Source of the DNA: Brugia malayi
Taxonomy: Eukaryota; Nematoda; Chromadorea; Rhabditida; Onchocercidae
DNA length: 64,000 nucleotides
Reading direction: 5' to 3'
Assembly: GCF_000002995.4 (NCBI RefSeq)
Contig: NW_025062478.1
Span: 6,424,001-6,488,000, forward strand
In this document: positions 1 to 15,000 of the stretch, piece after piece
Layout: every line of letters begins with the position of its first letter
How positions within the stretch are numbered: position 1 is the stretch's first letter
Program-made: the position numbers and the translations under genes
Notes under the pieces: generated by a model
The model's input: the letters and a program-made list of their open reading frames with translations, nothing else
Databases searched by the model: none
What the model was told of the DNA's origin: nothing

Positions 1-466
1 CACGGAAAAATTCTTATGTTTTCTCAAAACCAGTTCCTTGCTAATTCGCCATTTCCTATCTGAAACTCATTTTATTTGAATTTAATCCTCATAATTCCCA
101 AACGAGTAGTACTGCCATTAACTATTACTAACAGTAAAAGCTACTAAATATTGAATGATACAAAAATAAAGATGTTACCAAAAAAAGCTTGTTTTAACGC
201 TATCAACTATATTAAAAAATTTGAAGATTACATTTACCACAAATTGACCTTTTTAAAGTAGCATTAAAACTTCAAGAAAGAAATAATCTATATCAAATGT
301 GGAATTATAACACTAAAACAGAGTCTACAGAAAGATAAATCGATCATAGGAATAAAAAACTGATTTCAGGAATACGGAAAATGAAGTAGAAGAAACACAA
401 GATTTATTTCTGTACAATTAAAAAAAAACAATAGCAGAGAACTGAGAAGACCATGAACAATAAATT
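1..466. other. 3' flank of pis-1
   Basis: AT-rich DNA downstream of the pis-1 stop codon. No coding exon is visible. It contains the likely 3' UTR and a poly(A) signal, listed separately. Confidence 0.5.
403..408 (-). terminator. Candidate poly(A) signal of pis-1
   Basis: On the minus strand this reads AATAAA, about 60 bases beyond the pis-1 TGA. That is a normal distance for a nematode 3' UTR. It is assigned by motif and position only. Confidence 0.45.
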
Positions 467-1924
467 TCATGCAGTGACTCGCTGAGAAATACTCTGTTGA
501 GCATTCTTGGTTGGCATAGATTGCGTTTGTGCTGGTTGCAAAGGTGGCCGAATTGGTGCTACACGGTAAAGAGGCGAATTTTCCAGTTTCTGGCGCAAAA
601 TACCCGTTAAAATTACTTCTACATTGTGCACGGCTGTAAATAAGTCTTTTTTAAGAAAAACCTTCAATTTTTTTTTAAAAATCAAAAAAATGAAATTTCA
701 ACCAAGTGATTTATAAATCATAAACAAGTGAAACGTACGCATTCCACAATCCGTTAAATACTGCAAAAGATGTACATCACTGTCATTACCAATCAGTAAC
801 AGCAATGACTCGGTCTATAAAACCTGTGAATTACAAGTAAGAACTAAGAAAATTAAAATTCAATAATCGATAAGTGAATAACATCGGGTAGTAGTTGGTA
901 CGATTTAAAACAATTAAGATTCAAGCAGTGAAAATGAATGAATATCATTACCTCAATGCAGTGTATAACATATTGTGGTTGAGGTCTTTCCCTTAACACG
1001 GTACCCCCAGCAAGTTCAATCAAAGCCAATAATTCCTCGTAGGATGGCTCAACACTCGGAGTCAAGTAAAATGTTACATCCTGAAATACGGAATGTTTCA
1101 ACTAATATAAATGAACATTTATTTTAAAGCAAAAAAAAACCATTATATGATTTTCATAAGCGAAAAGTGAAGTAGCAATTCAAATCTAAGAATACTTAAA
1201 CTACAAGTATACCTGGAAAAGCTTTCGATAGCGTGCTTTCAAAACACTGTATTTCAGATTGTAACCAAATATTTTCTCATTTTCATCATCTCGAGCAAAG
1301 TAATCCAGTGAATCTGTGTTTTTTTTTTTTTTTTTTTAAATCGTAAAACATATCAATTCCAAACTTACTAACATTCTTTTTCATTCAAGTTGATTTTTTT
1401 CAGTAAATCGAACACAGTTTTGCTTGTTTGTCGGAGATTCCAATAACTTACCTGGGATAACGCGACATCGGTAGCCATCACTAACCCAGTTTGGCCCAAC
1501 AATATTTTTTCCCAATGCTATTGCTTCCAGAAGCTTAAGTGTACGCCACAAATTAAGTACCACTAAATGTGTGCATTCTTGCACTTTTTCAGTAGTCGCA
1601 CCACCAAGAAAACGTACTTTCTGAAAGGTATAATAATCCTCAATTATAATTCTCTATAATAATCAGTTAATCTCCGATTTACCTCAATAATGTTGGAATA
1701 ACCAGTTCAGGCTACCTAATTCAAAAATTAAAAAGTTCAGAAAACTCTAATCCAGCTGTTAAAAATGGAAGCATACTCTTCCTAATGCATCCTTTTCTTC
1801 GGGAGTGAAACCGCTGAAGCATACCACCGGAACTTCTTTGAGGGTACCCATTTCAGACCTTCTTGTTTCAATTTCTTCGTCGGTTGGTGGTGGAGTTGTC
1901 ATGCTATAATGGGTTGGGTAAATT
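467..1924 (-). other. pis-1: pis-1 exons 18-23: phosphopeptide-type BRCT pair
   Basis: This block matches vertebrate PTIP BRCT5-6. Exon 18 (1924-1777) carries VVCFSGF and joins exon 19 (1620-1452), which has FLGGATTEKV, THLVV and GPNWVSDGY. Exons 21-23 encode the last repeat, with LIELAGGTV, LLLIGNDSDVHLL and VHNVEVILTG. In vertebrates this pair binds phosphorylated partners; that function is inferred here from family membership. A short open segment at 1683-1712 has splice-like ends but would break the frame, so I left it out. Confidence 0.82.
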
Positions 1925-4900
1925 CTATACATTTCTATGTATTCCAAATTCAAAATTATCACTACAGATTCGAAGTCTTGCCAAAAGCTTACCGAAATCG
2001 TTTATTTGGAAAAATATTTTTATCATTTTCCACATTTCTTTTAACTTCTAACGCTCGTTGCCATTGCTCATTTGCAAATACAATTGGTATTTTCCATGGA
2101 ACTGAAATCTGCTATTTCATTGGGAACAACAAAAGCATTCAGTGAGTAATAAAAGAGATTGTGCTTTATGACTAATCGAATAAACATTTTTTATATTTTT
2201 AGTTATTTTGGCATCATTCATCTAGATCATTCTGAGGAATCTGATTTAATATTATTAATCTGTTCTTTAAAGCAAGCTTTACTTGACTTCTCCCCCTCTG
2301 GACCAGAATTTATGTCTATTCGTTACACACTTCCGCATTAACCTGGCATTTCTTGCAAACTTTTACACGAAGGATTTGCTCTCTAATAATACAAGAAATA
2401 ACCGAAAACTCTAATTCTAGGATGAAACTGATAAAATATACTGAAAATTTTATTTGCAACCAAGAAATGTATATAATACGCATAGCCTACTCAGGGATTT
2501 TAATAAAAAAAGTGAATTTAACAAAGCACAAACATAGGAACTGTTTGCATGCTTCTGAATAATGTTCCATATTATAAGGAGTAGCATTCGTGTCCGAGAC
2601 CATCCCCGGAATGGGACTGCAATTTTCATTTTCATTCACTGCATTCTTGATACCCAAATAAATGTCAACCAGCCATTGATATGTTACAACTGAAATGCCC
2701 ATTTCGTGGCATCGTTCTATTTTTTCGCCTTCAGATCTAAAACAATAACTGATTCACTTACTACTGAAATAACTGTTTGCATTAGATAATACATTAGCTG
2801 CATTTCAGCCTTTAAAACTTCTTATCAAGGAAGAAAATGCAAGATAATACAACCATAATTAAAACAGTGAAGAGCAAAACAGAAATTTTCATACGTTTTC
2901 GTGACTAAAAAATGGTTATGACTAGTAAGATGGGGAGTATATCGGGCTCCTATGGCAGTAATCATCATTCGTACACCACACCGTTCATTTTCATTGAAGC
3001 CGTTTATTGTTATTATCTATAAAATGCTGTTTGCTAGTTAAATTTACGAAAAAATTAAACCAAAACAAAGAATTTTGTGAAGTTCTCCTTAAATTCTTTA
3101 GAGTGTTTCAATGTTCCAAATATATCATTGTGTTCCTCAATTTCTTTAAATCTTTTTTGATTTTTTGGCCCTCTTCTTATTTCCAATCAACACAGTGTCC
3201 CTTCAACTTCGAGATCATCATAAAACTCAATAAATTCATTTTAATTATTACTTTGCCAGTAGCTGGTCTGTGATTATCGGTCCAAAATGTTGGCAGATGA
3301 AAAACACGCCAGGGTGCTTCAAGATGCTTCTTGCTGAGAACATCATTTAACCACTGCAGTGTCACACATCGCTTACCCCTCTTCAGTGCCTACAAAACTT
3401 CAAACTGGTGTCGTGTAATATATGCTGTTCCTGCCGATATGGGAAGTAGAAAAAAATCGGAAGACAAGCTGTTATTCTCTTTTAATATCTAACAGAAGTG
3501 TAAACTTAAATGCGTTAAGAGTTTTGTTCAGGATGATTTCATATCAGGTCAGATGAACTTCAGCAGTTTCCATATGCTGATGGATAATATGCGCAGCGTA
3601 AAATCAGCCAACTGCTTTATGAGAATTAGATTAGATTGAAGATCATAGAAAAAAAGTGGAAGACTTGTCAAACTTGCAAAAAAAAAAAAAGTATACTAAA
3701 CCTATATAACACAAAAATGAATAAATGACCAAACTGAACTGCCACTAATTGCAATCACCTGTTGAACTAATGGATGTCGCATAGATTCGCAGATAACGTG
3801 GGTCACTCGATCGCTGTTCACATTATTGTAAGCCCGTACACCAAATTCGATTTCACCACCATGTAATCTAACAACGGCACCTATTTCCTGCACATCTAAA
3901 CGATCCACCAACACTTTTTCATGCTCAATGACCACGAAGAAACAACCGACAAGGCACATGTCTGACTGCACTGTAATTTTTGGACGTTGAAATACATAAT
4001 TGTATTCTTATGACCAGAAAAATAATTTTCAAACTTTCAAATGTGGAATCTAAAATTGATTAGAACATGTTAAAAGTAGTACCACTTCCAGCAACATTTG
4101 GATCGTGTCCGTAGAAAGGTGTCGTTTGCTGCACCATACGGATATGAGAACTCACAGCAGGACTACTACTTGGTTGCATATCCACTGAAAAGGAGCACAT
4201 TGACTCCATTAAAAACTGAATGGATATAAGTGCAAAAAAGACAAGATTCCAGGAAAATAAACTCTTAATCCTTTAAAAAAGTTTTGGAAAAACGTATTTC
4301 AAAAAAAAAATTAAGGATGAATAAGTTGGTTCTGCAAAAATTAAAGCAAGTGAAAAAACATCCAATGCTTTGGAAAATAATATAGAATCCATAGAAAGTG
4401 TTAGGAAAAAAAGTGATAAAATACGACGAAAATTAGCTTACTGTTTGAAATATTCCGTTGCAGTGCGGTGTTAACGGGAGGTGTCAAGCCAGTGCCAGCA
4501 GCTTGCAAGACAGCACCAGGAACTGAGGCTTGAGTTGGAGACATCAGCTGGGGTGAACGCATATCGTGACCAGATGGCGTCTGATAACATGAATTTATCG
4601 GAGCACCAGGTGCTTGGCTTTGTACTGCTCCTTGTGCTGAATATCTTGCTGTAAAATAAGCCCCTTGATGTGCAAGTCTTTAGCTAATTAATACTTTTTA
4701 AACATATCTAAATAAATTTTTCTTAACAGGAATGAAAAACTTTCCATAATTTCATTCACAAATAAAATTCAAATTTCGTTTATCATGGTGATCAAAATAT
4801 ATTTGATTTTCATCAAAATTTCAAGGACAGTTTTGAATTGCTGAACTTGACCTTTTTATTTTGCATTAAACATAGTTGCCCCATTCCAGCATCTGATTTT

Positions 4901-6010
4901 TTCCTAAGAAAGAGGGAGGAATAACTGACTACTCTATGACACAAGCATTCACTCAAAGATGCATCAGTGTGTATTTCATTTTCCATTTTACAAATATTCT
5001 TTTGCCACTTTGTGTAGAGAGTAGACTATGTAATTTCAAGTCTTATTATCCACTGCAAAAAAGTATTCTATCTTAAAGTACTTTTATTCATGCTTCCTTT
5101 TATCCAACAATTTCTCCACTGGTGAATTCATCACTCCAACAAACGCGGAAAAGCTTTCATAGGAATGCAAAAAAAATTTGTTTTTTTTTTGAAGGTAATA
5201 GTCATGCAAAAAAAAAAATGCAAAAAAAAAAAAAAAAAAAAAATTTTGTTTTTTTGAAAGCATTATTTTGAAGGTAATAGTCACAAATCCCAATAGAAAG
5301 CTCAAGAAACAGATATATCCGAAGATTTGTAGTTGCAACTACTTTTATACACAATATGTTGAACTTTGGAATTTTTATGAACTGCACAGCACATGTTGAC
5401 TTTATTTATTTTTTATACATCTAAGAGTGTATATATCCGATTTTTCGGATGTATATGTTGACTTTATTTATATTTATACTATACTGTAAATATATCCGAT
5501 TTTTATATAGCTAAGTGTATTTCTTATACAGTTTTTATTACAGTATTGCTAAATCACTAATTCTATCAGTGAACTCACTTTCTCGATGTTAAAAAGAATA
5601 ATCCGAAAATCCAGAATTTATATTCAACATTAATGATAATAGCATACCAACGGGTGAATACTGCTGAGGCTGCAAATTTGATTGCTGATTAGCTGGCGTT
5701 GAATTTGGAGCTGGATACACTGCAAAACGTGAGGTATTAAGTCAAAAAGCAAATATAATTTTTTACAAAAATTACTTTACTTCATCAAAGTTATCAAAGC
5801 ATTACTCCACAACTTCCCATTGATCCACTTAAAATTTTTATCAGCATAATAGAAAAAAGCTGGCAAATCCAACATAATAGGTAGATTTGCATTTCACTAA
5901 TCTACAAATAACATTTGACTAAGTAAACATTTAAATAAATAACTAATAACGACAATAGCAATATAATAATAACAATTACTACCATTAATAGTAGTAATAG
6001 TAATGATTTA

Positions 6011-6067
<57 letters not shown>

Positions 6068-9000
6068 AATAATGATAATAAATGACAATAATAATACTTC
6101 GTTTTCATTTCATAAAGAAAATTGTAAAAGGATATCTTTCTTTTATAACGTCATTAATATCAGTAACGAAAAGAAAGTGCTGCACGAAGCTCAAACGTGA
6201 ATTTATTTGTATGGAACGACAAGTTCTTTGCTACTAAAAATTGAAATGAGAAAGTAAAATAATCCAGATGAGGTTAAACAAATTGACGAAAGAGAAATGC
6301 TGTAGGTATATGTTGGGAGAGAAAGAAGGGCAAAATCAATTAAGGCACTTGTTAGAAGCGATCAAATGGCGCATCTTATCCTTCATTCACCTAGAAATAA
6401 TAAATCAGGTGTCGAATCCACTCATGCGCAGATATTTCTTTTGTGCTGCAGGACGACGAAGGCCTATGTGCCTTCACTCAATGTCTTACTGTCACGCATA
6501 AAATTCACGGAGTTCTTCAGAAGTCCGTGAGTATTGAGTTCACCACATAAATACTGTGGGATCGTAAAATAATGAAATTATCACCGACTATTGAGAATTT
6601 GATAAATGACTTGAAGTACCATCGTATATATTCAAGTATTTTCACTAACTGTTCAAATTTTGTCTTCAAAGTGTTAGAAAGATTTGGATGAGAAAGAATT
6701 AGAAAAAAAGATTTGAATTTTATATATCGTGCATTATCATATTTACCATTTATTCGAATTTCTTGTACTGCAGGCATTTGTTCTGAGACCATCGCTTAAA
6801 GAGTAGCACCTTAAGAGCTTCTTTTCAAGAATCGTTTATCTATATCTTTTAGTCATGTTACACTACCACTTTTTATTTCTTTAAGCTTGTGAGCTTCCAA
6901 TACACTGTGAAATCACTTCGAAACATGTGAATGAACAAACTACTCGCTTTTTTGTTTAATAATACAAGTCTTATTTATCTTCCTTTTGTTACAATATTAT
7001 TTGTTTTCTCCTTTATTTAAGAGTGAAAAGAGTAGAAAAATCCAAGAAAAAAAAATATTGACCAGTTAAAGAAGAACAGACATGAAAGATTTTCGTGACA
7101 TGAAAGATTCACGAAAATAGGAAAGATGAATGAAATAGTAATGGGAAAGAAATGAAAGATTGGAGCAGGATAAAAATCACTTAATAAGGTACGAGAGACC
7201 TTAATAAAAACATTTCTATCGTGGAAATGAGGGATGATAGAGAAAGGTCGTTTTCACAATAGCAGATGGCCGCGGGAACCTTAATGAATAAAGAAATGAT
7301 CGTAAGTCATTCTCGAAACAACCCTTATTTGTAGTCAATCACTAATATCACTACTGCTAAAAAGGATATATACAAATGCAATCACTAGATTATTTTGATT
7401 TTTAGATAAGAAAACGATCGAATAAAAAAATATTCTCAGAAAAATCAAAAAATCCTAGTCATATTATTATATTAGTTTTTACATGCTTCACAGTTTAACA
7501 TGAATTCGTAGTTGTAATAAGCGTGAATTAAAACACACCATTTGTGTGGAAATATGAAAACATTCAAGCTTTCAGTGGTGAAACAAAAATGGTGTGAATG
7601 AGGAAGGAAATGAAATGAAGGTGGGAGAAAGAAAGTGAAGAGTTGAAAAAATTGATATTACAAAGAAGCTGGATGATGCGCTCACTTATTGCAAAGCTGT
7701 CGTTAAATATAATATTTGTTAAATAGTGAAACCGATTGAAAACGAACATGGAAATTTAGAAGAACGAAACGACAGAAACTTCATTATTCTGCAATAACAA
7801 ACGCATGAAGTTCTCATACTAGCTGTTATCAATTACATGTACGTTACACTATACGTTTACTCTAAACAGTTTAACATATCAGCACCTTCACACAGAAAAG
7901 CTACACAGTTCCATTGTGATTTTCATTATAGTATCACCAGCATATCAACAACTCTTGACAGGAGTACTCTGCATTTAAAATTTTAAAATCTTAATGAAAC
8001 GCAGCCCTCAAGTATGCTGTTAAGGAAAAGTGTTGTGAAGTGAATCGAAAAAGATTGTACTGCCGTAATGGAAACGACGTTTAATGAAATTACAAGAAAA
8101 AGTTAGAAACCTAAGAATAAACGTTTGAAGATTCAATGAATTTTTGTCCTATTTGAGGAATCCTGCAGCAAGCACTGAATATTAGATTTAATGCTCTACT
8201 TAAATTTTAAGTATTCCAGCTTAAGATTGTACAGATTCAATCTTGTGACATTTGGCAGTAAAACAAACAATCAGCAGCGAATAGGAAATAATTTATTCAT
8301 GTGAAGCGAATAAAATAAGTGAATAGGAATAGTATATTGGAGGACCGAAAGAGAAAAATGAGTCTAGGCTAGATTTGGAACCGAGAAAAGAGAAGTAGCA
8401 ACGGCAGTCATCGGCGGAATGGAGCAACAAAGAGAGGTTATGGAGCTGATGTATAGCTTGAAGGCATTTTAAGAGGCAATTTTATTGCCTTAAAACACAC
8501 ACTACTCCGATTGTAACGAGCTTTTTAGTTGGCATCGGTGTCAGAGTACTGAAAAGAAAGAAGGTGAAGACGACAGGAAGTTATCAAACGGATTCCAGTA
8601 TTGAAATACACTAAATATATATAAATATTCAGCACAACAACCAGACAATTAATTGGCCTTTTAATTCTCACTCACTTACTCATTGTTGTCTCATTCCAGG
8701 AAAAAAGTATGCAGAAATTTATTCACTCACTATTGATTTCTGACATCAAGTGTACTGTGTCCCTATATATATATATATATATTTGAAGCATTATAGATTT
8801 TTTTAAAAAACACGATGACAGTTGATTTCAACTTCTTAAACAACCAAGGATGTAAACTTCTCGAAGCAGAGAATATAATTACTAACACCAATTTCTCTTT
8901 TCGAAAATGTGAGAAGTTTACCCAAATATCATCTTTGAAGTAGAACTAATCAATAACTTTGTGAAAACCTACAGTTAAATTTTCGAATTACGAGAAACTA

Positions 9001-12000
9001 AATGATAACAAATGGTAATGAATAAGTAACAAATTTAATAGCTCAATATCACAATCAAACAGGTTTTATACCAAAACAAAATGCTCCTTTCTATACGAAG
9101 CAGATACAGCGAATGCTTGTGGATCAAACGAACGGAATGTAATTTTTAGTTTATGAAAATATCTTGATGAATATCGCATCAGTAAATTAGAAACATAACA
9201 TGCAACTGCTGCAGCTGCAATATTCACGGTGATACACTTCCCTCTAACTTTTTTTTGTTCAGAATAACTGACAATAAACAATCATAAATCACAATTGTCA
9301 ATTAGAAATTAGCACTATTAACTTTAACATCATGTAACTGAATAATATACCCTTTTTTCAAAAGTTCCATTGAACATATAGCAACATAATCCTAATTATC
9401 ATGCTAGCTACTGTTCCTAATTTCCATGATATGCTTCCTTTTCCTGTTTACTTGTTTATTTCACCACTTCATCTTTCTTCTCATCTGCTTACTTAGCAGT
9501 GTCAACAATTAATATTTATTAGTGTACATAAATACATTTACATCTAACTATCAGCCATAACACATTTAAAGGACGGAAATAAGAAAGATTACCGACATCA
9601 ACCGCCTGTCAACTAAAATGGTATGGTGTACAGAGAAATCATAAAAAGGTTAAAGATCAAAGGCGATAAAAATGTTTCCAACAATTTGTATGACCACTTC
9701 TACCTATCAGTTATGCATTAATTTTTATGCACAGCCAATACACACTGCAATAATTGTTAAACCTTTCAAATAACACAGAAAAATACAGAAATTGAAAAAG
9801 TGTGAACAATGAAAACTCAGGAAATCTCACTAATATATCTAAGAAATTAAAAGAAATCAAAAAATGTCGAGATGAAGATAGCTGCTGACTTATCAAAAGC
9901 GAATATTGTAAGAAGAGGAAAGAATGAATGAAAAGCGCATATTTCCCGACCAGTGACAGAGTTACAAATCACTTTGACAACATGGCGAAGGATCCTGAAA
10001 TTCAATCTCTCCACATTCTGTATGATAAGACATATAATGACCGCCCTTACTTCTTCACTCTTCCAACCAATTCCTTCATTTCCCTCATGCAAATTTCTTC
10101 AAAGCAAATACGGTGCCTCTTTTAATCAGATGTTGTCCAGTGATATTGATCATAGACCTGTCTAATTCAGTACTCAAACCACTTTTGTCGTAAATGAAAA
10201 CACTTAAGAATGAGAAGTCAAGCATACATTGCTCCAAATTGATTATTTGCTTAAAAGTCTTCAATATTCTTCAAGAGCAAAGAAGTTGAAAGTAATTCAT
10301 TCATTCGTTGTTTAGTTGAGAAAACGATTACGATATTTAGTCATATAGTAACTCACGGTTCAATCCAGTATTGCACAAAAAAAGCATGCCCTTGCTTCGT
10401 TTATTTAATCATGAAATCATAACCATCCAAACTATTTCCCATTTCTTCCTTTTTATTTCCCTGCGTAAATTTTGCAGATTAAAGTAACTATTTCAAATTC
10501 ATTTAATATATGCATGCTATTATATGTGACTCATCTTATTTAGAAATCAAGCAATGATTATTTGGCAAACAAATGAATAAAACTACGATTTTTCATAACC
10601 TTCATTGGTTTTCTCACACTTCGTGGGATGCTTCTCAGTTCATTACAAAATAAAAAAAAAAAGTAATTAATTTCAATATCACTAGCATAATTAATAAAAT
10701 AGAACTATAAATACATATTACATTCGAAGCAGCAGTTTTGAAAAACTGATGAAAAATGAATTACTGAGATTGGAATAAGACTGGTTCTTTTCCCTCATTC
10801 TTTTCTCCCCTCTCAGCTCCACCACCATCGGAAAACAGCAATACGTCTGGAACACACTGTTTTAATAGAAGTTTTGAGCCACAAACATGTCATTATTTCC
10901 CAATTGAGGCCGACCTCAATTTATTTTCAATTTGTTGTTTCTCATTCAAGTTCAAATAAGATCTTTCTAGAATTATCAGTATTACGATTTTTTTTTTGAA
11001 AGGATCTTGAAATGTTCCCAACGAAGAATAACGGTTGTGTTATATACTAAACAAAATAATGGAGTCAAATTAAGTTAACAATAAAGAAATCTAAGGTAAC
11101 ATTTCTTTAAATAATACCCTTCCAAGGAAAATAAATAAAAGTACTCTGGTAAAAATCAGTATGAAATTTTATGTAACTAAAAGAAGTAACAAAAATGATA
11201 CGACGAAGCAATATGATATAACTTTGACTGATAACATACATTTAGCAGCAACGTAAATCATTTTATATGTATACCATGGGATGAATCATAAAAAAACAGG
11301 TGAGTGAGATGAAAAAGTGGAAGATGAGTTCAATGCTAATCTTTAAGGAGCAGATGTGATTCGGTGTCGTATTCACTTTCACTATGAAAAAGGACAACGA
11401 CATACTGACCTTTCTCCTACTTCACACAAACACACACTTTCCTCTCAAGTAACTACATCACGGTAAGTGCTTGTTGCTCGCTTCCCCAACAAATCTGACT
11501 ATTGTTTTCCATCTACTGAAACGTCAAATACAGCCTGTTCTCTCCTCCTTTTCCTCCCAACACACTAACAAATGATCCGCATGCATTAAAATAGCCTCAA
11601 CAAATTCTCTAATACTCCAAAATATTTCGCATCATCTCGCGATATTTGAATTTCTCTGAAGATTTAGTTACAAAAGGAGGAAAATTGATTGATAATTTTA
11701 TAAAATGTGGAAATAAATGTAGAAAAATATGTGAATAAAATATGAAAATAAGAGTACTACAAGCGAAGGAAGAGTTGGTCGAAAGGAAGTAAATAATAGT
11801 AAGGATGAGGAAGAAGCACCATTACCATTACTGACAAGCCAACGTCAGCACAAGCGGCGGCTATTAACATCACAGATGTCGAGACAACACTTGAAGTGCG
11901 GAAATAAATGAGCTTGTGCTTCTTCCTTTTATTCTTCGATTAATTCACTAATGTGCAATAAATCACTTACAATATATTTAAAAAAAAAAAAACTTTGAAA

Positions 12001-15000
12001 CAGAAAATGGGCTCATAACAGATGGATTGAAAGGGTGAATTAGCAGATGCAACTTGGTACGGCAGTAAGAAAACCATATATGGACACGTCTAACCTGCAG
12101 CTGCTGCATCACTGCTTATTCTGATAACGGATAATCTTGTAAGAAAAGTTCAAATACAGCAATGATAAAGTAATCATTTCCAAAAATGAAACCGCATCGA
12201 TATCAGATTGCTCAATTGCTTAAGCAAATATATATTAATGCTACTTTTTTCTCTTTTACAATATATACTAATACTATCTTACAATATATTAAAAATACTA
12301 ATGCTACCGCTCAATAACTGCATTAAAAAAAATCGCACTCAACTCTAGACACTAGACAAAAAGCATAACATATTTCGAATATGTGCACCATCAACAAAAT
12401 GTCTTATTTGTCGTTAAATACCTTATTAAATGAATAAATGAATAATTAAGCTAACAATTTTTAGGGATAGATATAGATAAACAAAAGAATTGTGAGACCC
12501 TGTGGCTAAAATCGCCTCGAACGTCCCAATTAATGAAACTAAAGCAATATTCAAAAAAAAAAACAGTTGACAGAAACCTGGCATTTCCCTCATAGAATCC
12601 GTCAAAAACTAACAGTTATGTTTTATAAGCAAAAAATGAAGTAAAAAATGGTACAGTTAAGCCGTCGATACCAACAACCGAAATGATAATTTAACAAAAC
12701 ATTTGAGACTGACTGCAATTTTGTAAAAACACAATTAATCGAAATTAAGAAAAATTTAAAAGCTTTGAAGTTCAACTTACTTTGAACTTTTGACATCATA
12801 TCATTCAATGTTCCCGGACTTGGCAGCGCCAAAACTTCTTCGCCCTGTTCCTCTTCTTTCAACATCAATGACAAGTTTGATTTCGCTTCTACTTCAATTG
12901 GTTGTGGAATTTCCAAACTATTAGAATTACGGAAAATTTTATTCCCCGTTGAAACAGCCGTGCCTAATTCCAAATTAATACCGATTCCTGTGCTCGGTTA
13001 ATTGAACCGATCACATATGCATCTCTTCCTTGACTATAAGCTGCAACCGCATCCGATTGCAACTCTCGCAGCTGGTAAAACATTTACATTGTCATGTTAG
13101 TCTTTTTCTGCTCGAATCGTGTCTATCAGTATTTGTTACGAAGAAATCAGAAGCAAAGCAATAATGCCAACCTTCAAAAATGAAATAAATATTCGTGAAT
13201 GATGAACCGAACAGAACTGCTGGACATATTGATATTGGATGGTTCGAAAGAGGAGTATGGCAGTTTTCAGATGAAAAATCATTTCCAAGCCTCAATTCTA
13301 AATGGGTATTGCTACTATTATGTAGGTTCATTTCGTTTAGACCCAGCTTAAAGATCTTAAGAAAGTAAGAAAAATCTATGAGAAATGAGAGGAAAAAAAA
13401 ATTTAATCAGCTACAACGAACATAACATAATATAGCATGATCCCAGCAGAAGCACTTAGAAGTGAATATATTTGGCCTTTTGGGGAAAGGGAGGAAGAGG
13501 AATGGGTAAACAGGAGCAGATGAAGGACAGCATTATCTTCGTATGCAAAGAAAAGACAAATTATTGCTTTTTTTAATGAAAAGAAAAGCCCTGTATGTTG
13601 AAGCAGGAAGGATTTTAACGTCATAATATTTTTCATACTGAAAATTTCTTTTGAAAAAATCTTTCTCTCTAGTTTGACTGAAATTCATGACTGAATAAGG
13701 TATAAGCAATATTACAAGGATATGCTTCTATTGCGTGTGAAAAATAAGAAAAATGGAATGTACGAAATGAATCGAAAACATCGTATAATCTAGGACGAAG
13801 TTTGGCAGAATCGAAAAATAATAGTGGAAGAGGTAGGGAGTTTGAAAACGTTAGACCAACAGTGAGAGAGCAAATTGTGGCATAAATACAACAGCGAATT
13901 CGAACAAATTAAGAAATAATGTTAAAAATAATATGAGAGAGATGAATAAGAAATTAAACAAGATTAGAGAAAAGCAAGAAGGATGAAGAATGTAGCTGGA
14001 TTAAGAATGGGTTCCATGAGCTACCGAATGTTGAAAAGAGGTGAATGAATGAATGATAATTTACGACATAATCTATTTGATAGCTTTCTAGTAAAGCATT
14101 CTTCTAATAATGAATCTAAGGGAAGGTATGAAATTGAATTCCATGCCTATATTGCAGACTTGTCGCATCCAATGCAGCTGCTAAATAATCCGTCCACGCA
14201 TAAACACTGTGGTAGAGTGAGAAGGAATAAATACTTGGATTGGAGATAAGCACTAATGATTTCTTATGAAACAGCACCAATCATTTTTCTACTAGCCATT
14301 CTACGATCGAATAATTAACTGCGGGAATTTCTGAATGCTTGCTTATAAATATCTAATAGAGAAAAGAAAGAATAAGAACGCCTGTATTTTGATGGATAAA
14401 ATTGTTTGTGAAAATAAGTAGGAGGAAAAAGAAACTCACGTATGATGTTTGGGAAGTTCTGTAAAGTGCAGAAAAAATCAAAAATGGTAATTAGTGCAAG
14501 TTAGTTTTTCGATTTAGATATCAAAATGATTACAATTAGCAAACAAAAGATCACGGAGCAGTGTTCAATCCAGTGCAGTTACTTTATGTATCTGTTATTA
14601 TCTCGCTATACATTTTTAGAAAATTTTTAATTCTTTAAATGCCAAAACAAAAGGAAGCTTTAGCGTTTTTAGGAATTTACTTTATTACATCAAATATATT
14701 TTCCAAATTTGTAGTCTAATGCGAAATTATTCATGCTTATAGAAATTGAGAATGAAAAAGTAAATAATTTTGTGTCGTATACAATACCTCGAAAGCTTGG
14801 GCAATTTCTAGAAAAGACTTCTACAGAAAAAATTGAAATTTTAAAGTTGAGAGAGATGTTAAAATATTTCTATCCTGTAAATAACAGAGGAAAAAAAATT
14901 TACCACGCTTATTAACTTACAATGCTAGAATCAGTATAGGATGAAAAATTTTTTTCTGCATTTCCATTTCATTATATATTGCAATAATTTGAATGGTGAG

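Noticed and set aside
1683..1712. 30-base open segment with splice-like ends between pis-1 exons 18 and 19
   Set aside because: Including it shifts the frame and breaks a clear BRCT core that is continuous without it.
5902..6108. Poly-isoleucine/leucine reading frame
   Set aside because: Direct translation of the ATT microsatellite.
10828..10975. Plus-strand open stretch after a CTCTCAG acceptor in the pis-1 intron
   Set aside because: No matching donor at the end of the frame, no recognisable content and no partner exons.
11820..11890. GC-richer patch in the large pis-1 intron as a possible exon
   Set aside because: Open for only about 30 codons, no acceptor/donor pair fits, and there is no motif. 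It could be regulatory but cannot be assigned.
13185..13340. Protein-like plus-strand frame (GHIDIGWFERGVWQF) close to the candidate cassette
   Set aside because: An in-frame stop lies just upstream with no acceptor between, and the frame ends without a usable donor. Possibly a relic, but not supportable as an exon.
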